In this document: piece after piece, positions 60,896 through 64,000 of the stretch | Numbering within the stretch: position 1 is the first letter of the stretch | Layout of the letters: the number at the start of each line of letters is the position of its first letter | NCBI GenBank assembly: GCA_038501625.1 | Contig: JAZAYU010000007.1 | Span: forward strand, 3,327,685 to 3,391,684 | Direction: 5' to 3' | Length of the DNA: 64,000 bases | DNA from: Corbicula japonica | Taxonomy: Eukaryota > Mollusca > Bivalvia > Venerida > Cyrenidae | Position numbers and translations under genes: made by a program | Notes under the pieces: generated by a model | Told to the model about the DNA's origin: nothing | Databases searched by the model: none | Seen by the model: the letters and a program-made list of their open reading frames with translations, nothing else

Positions 60896-60903
60896 CTTTT
60901 ATA
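60896..60903 (-). promoter_or_regulatory. TATA box of the Pif-like gene
   Basis: TATAAAAG on the minus strand, about 26-30 bases upstream of the inferred start of transcription and about 105 bases upstream of the first donor. It suits a highly expressed, tissue-specific gene. Confidence 0.6.
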
Positions 60904-61406
60904 GCAGACGAAACATTAAGCAAAGCGTGTAAAAATAAACGTAAGCCGCCCTCAACGTCTTTGGTTTACCGTAATATCCGTCATAACGTAAATAACATAT
61001 TCGCGGTTGACGTAATATTGTGTACAATACAATTGTCAGAACGTTATTTAGGTCTGCACCTATTGAAGGATAGACTGTTATGCACGCATTTGTTTACCAT
61101 TTATTTTTGATAGGTGGATATTTAAATCAGTTGTTTAATTTTTAATTTATGAGTTAATGATATGTTTTTATAACCTAGTGTTATTTGATGAAGTTCGTTT
61201 GCACGATTGGAGTACAATTTATACTCCTCAAGTTTTAGCAACAATTTACGCTACGCAGGATTGTATACATCTGATTTACATATTTAACGTGACAAACGCC
61301 ATATATTTTATTCATAAATACAATGGTAATGTATTCGGAACTGAATGTTGTCTTTCTTATTGTATCCTAAGCCTCAAGATTCACTACATATTTATCAGAA
61401 TTGATG

Positions 61407-61411
61407 GATAG

Positions 61412-61443
<32 letters not shown>

Positions 61444-61483
61444 TGTCATCATCGTTATTATCATCATCATCACCACCACCACC

Positions 61484-61515
<32 letters not shown>

Positions 61516-61622
61516 CAACAACATCATCATCATCATCGTCGTCGTCATCGTCTTCGTCGCCGTCGTCGTCATCATCATTTTCATAATCATCATTATCGTC
61601 GTTGTCGTCATCACCATGAATG

Positions 61623-61662
<40 letters not shown>

Positions 61663-61668
61663 GTAGGC
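61407..61668. repeat. Compound trinucleotide microsatellite
   Basis: (ATC)n, then (CAC)n about 61470-61498, (AAC)n about 61499-61521, (ATC)n/(GTC)n, then (ATC)n to 61668. Long runs of one amino acid in any frame (Ser, Pro, Thr, Met) are artefacts of this. It begins about 500 bases upstream of the Pif-like TATA box. Confidence 0.95.
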
Positions 61669-61977
61669 CTCTTTTCCGAGGAAATAATTTTCTGGATCTG
61701 AGGATTTCTCATGTTTAAAATATTGATAAAATAAAAGCGATTTTAAATTTGGCATGAGCATTTTGACTTTCAATAAATAATTCAGATTTATTTTGAAATA
61801 ATATTAGACTTCAAAATCATCGACTGTTTGCCATGACAGTTCTGTTAGTTCTATTTCATTTCTAAGGTGGATGCGTTCTCACTCAACGTTTTCAGACTAG
61901 CAAATATTTATTTCCATTAGTGCTTCCCGTCTTTCTCGAATTCGTTGCTTCGCGACTCATTGGGCACCCAACGTACT

Positions 61978-62135
61978 GGAAGTCCGTGAATGAGACGGTA
62001 AAAACCTATAATCATTAAAGATCTGCCAAAAGGACTTTCGCACTGATATGCCTACTGAAAGGCCGTGAAAGGGAAGGTAAAAAGCTATAATCATTAACAA
62101 TCTGCCAAAAGGACTTTTGCACTGATATACTTTGT
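61978..62135. repeat. Two-copy ~79-bp tandem duplication
   Basis: GGTAAAAACCTATAATCATT and GATCTGCCAAAAGGACTTTC recur 79 bases on as GGTAAAAAGCTATAATCATT and AATCTGCCAAAAGGACTTTT. Confidence 0.7.
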
Positions 62136-62139
62136 TTAA

Positions 62140-64000
62140 TGAAGGCAAGTCACTTGAGTGGGAAGTTCGCTTTTTCTTCATGCTCACTTTTTTCTGATAT
62201 GCTTATTTCATATTTTCCTCCCAAATCTCCAGTTCATTACTTCTCAAATACATCAAGGGCTCATCGGAGAGAAAAACATTACTGATAATTATTAACCAAA
62301 TAAGGAGGAACTTACAATATGTTTGACAATAACATTAGATAGGCCTTACAGAAATGCAGAGAAAAGTTGTGAGGTATGAATAAACGAGTGTTTAACGGAC
62401 ATGTTCAGTTCAAAACATTTGGTAGGTCCAAAAGAAATAAAGGTGAATGCGATTATAGAAGCACAAAAACAGAGAATGCGTGAGATAGGACTTTCAAACT
62501 ATCAAAGCAGGTTCGTGGTAACCATTGTTACAGTAGCAGAACCACATCACTGGCGCTTGACCAGCCGACCCACTCACACCCGTTGTCAATTCTCATTAAT
62601 ACACCCTCGTTTTCTTGTTAAAATGTTATCAAGTCACTGATATTATTCCATTCAATCAAAATACGCTAAAATTCACCGTCATAATCGTAGTTCTTAAAAA
62701 ATCGATATTCTATATATTTTGCTGAAATTATATACCATACATAGATCTTTCACACTGATATACTCAATATTTAATTTTGTTCATAATGAAGGGCATTTAT
62801 CTTCCCCACGTTCCAAAAGGCTGAGTAAAGAAAATCTTGCAAATGCATCTACAGATCTACATTAGAATATTTTGATGCTCTAGCTAATTGTGATATCCGT
62901 TGCAAGTTCGTTATGACTTGGCGCTGTGTGTTTTTCTTTTTTGGTTTGAAATTAATCGAATAATATAAAGACACGTTTTGATTCCTCTCTACTTTTTGGC
63001 TGTGAAAGGATACTGTGTTGTATGATTGTGGCTATTTCTGGAGTATAAATTTCATGTTTTTTTTCCAGCGTATAATTGTAGCTAATACGTATAGCAATTA
63101 TATTATATAAAAACGAATAGACATCTAGCGCCCCATTAACAATCTTGTAGAATATCAGGTAATTGGTAATATGAAGGACTGCAAGCCCGACACAGTTCTA
63201 TCAGTTGGCTTATAAACAATTTCTGTCAAAACTGAAATGTCACTTTGTTTTAAAATATTATATATACAGTTTTGTTTAATTTAATTAAATGCTTATTGAA
63301 ATTTTTGTCATTTCATGACCAAAATCCAGTTGAATAATACTATTTCCCTGAACAGGAATGCAGTTATTAATTTTTAATTAATTTGATTAAAGCCTTTGAC
63401 AATTCCGCTTAAGCCTTAAATATTTGTGTGATTAAATCTGTTTTAATCCCAAAATGCCTCGAATACAATAAACTTAGAGAAATAAACACGGATTTAACCG
63501 TTCTGGCGCCGATGGTTTGTTCATTATTCAAGTAAAGTCTAGCAGCACAAACATACCAGACCTGGAATCAGCTTCGGTATTTCAGCAGATCAAAAGCCAT
63601 GACGTGTAATATTTGATCATTCAAACATTTATTAGCGCATTAGTGACATTCTAACATATCCCTTGCGAAACGACCGGAAAATTACTAACACGACTCTTGT
63701 GGTGCATGGAACTGTATTAGTTCTTTTCATCTACTCGAAAATTGGTTGGAAGAACTATTAAAAATAGAGAAAGAAATAGCCCGAATTATGAGAAACCAAT
63801 ACAAAACAACACATTTTTTTAGAGTTAGGCAAGAAAAGGAACACAATTCTATGAAGGATACATTAATAGTCAAATTATTTTTAAAATATCACACTCACAT
63901 TACTATTTGCTCTTTACGCGTAAACTGAACTTTATTACAAATTCAGTTTCATCCTTTGTTTACGCATTTAGGGTAAATTCTTTTTTATCAACGAAATTTA
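62140..64000. other. No recognisable gene or element
   Basis: Only short open frames (largest about 80 codons), with no splice-consistent homology that I can see, no TIR pair and no tandem repeat. It may be the 5' flank of the Pif-like gene or an intron of a gene to the right. Confidence 0.4.

Noticed and set aside
61384..61773. Poly-Met/Val (minus) and poly-Ser/Pro/Thr (plus) frames
   Set aside because: Translations of the trinucleotide microsatellite.

Overview
The window is animal nuclear DNA, most likely from a bivalve mollusc. It is AT-rich, its genes are split by GT-AG introns, and it is packed with short inverted-repeat elements. It carries a Pif-like secreted chitin-binding and laminin-G protein of the kind found in molluscan shell matrix. 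The species cannot be named from the sequence alone.

Layout. (1) About 2.4-41.1 kb, plus strand: the 3' part of a KNDC1 (very-KIND, v-KIND) gene. I place 21 coding exons in a continuous reading frame (2,001 residues including the split first codon). In order they encode an acidic/Ser-rich linker, a KIND domain, a very long low-complexity region, a coiled-coil/basic block, a RasGEF_N domain and a RasGEF domain. The 5' end and presumably the first KIND domain lie upstream of position 1. A long 3' UTR may run to an AATAAA at 44605. (2) 44.6-49.7 kb: intergenic, repeats only. (3) 49.73-57.24 kb, minus strand: a complete six-exon DPCD gene (201 aa), convergent with KNDC1. (4) 57.3-59.2 kb: a broken non-LTR reverse transcriptase fragment with nested insertions. 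(5) 59.2-60.9 kb, minus strand: the Pif-like gene, with a TATA box, a non-coding first exon, a 174-bp intron and a 401-aa open reading frame in one exon. (6) 61-64 kb: a 260-bp trinucleotide microsatellite, a short duplication and otherwise nothing recognisable.

Repeats dominate the rest. Family A is a ~240-bp palindromic element with TTAACCCTTTCCTCCAT ends, a piggyBac-like MITE by its TTAA flanks, with more than 35 whole or partial copies. Family B is a ~145-bp near-perfect hairpin. Family C is a ~395-403-bp element; three copies have perfect and different 9-bp target duplications, as Mutator-like elements do. Several one-copy TIR elements also occur. One family A copy in a KNDC1 intron (27.2-28.95 kb) has grown about sevenfold by tandem amplification of a 23-bp piece of its own right arm, and it also received a second MITE. 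Four element ends lie only 22-36 bases from KNDC1 splice sites (three acceptors, one donor).

The three genes are not an operon or pathway. KNDC1 is a Ras exchange factor, DPCD a cilia-linked protein and the third a secreted matrix protein. The new material here is mainly in the repeats: the self-amplifying MITE, the 9-bp-TSD family and the element ends at splice sites.
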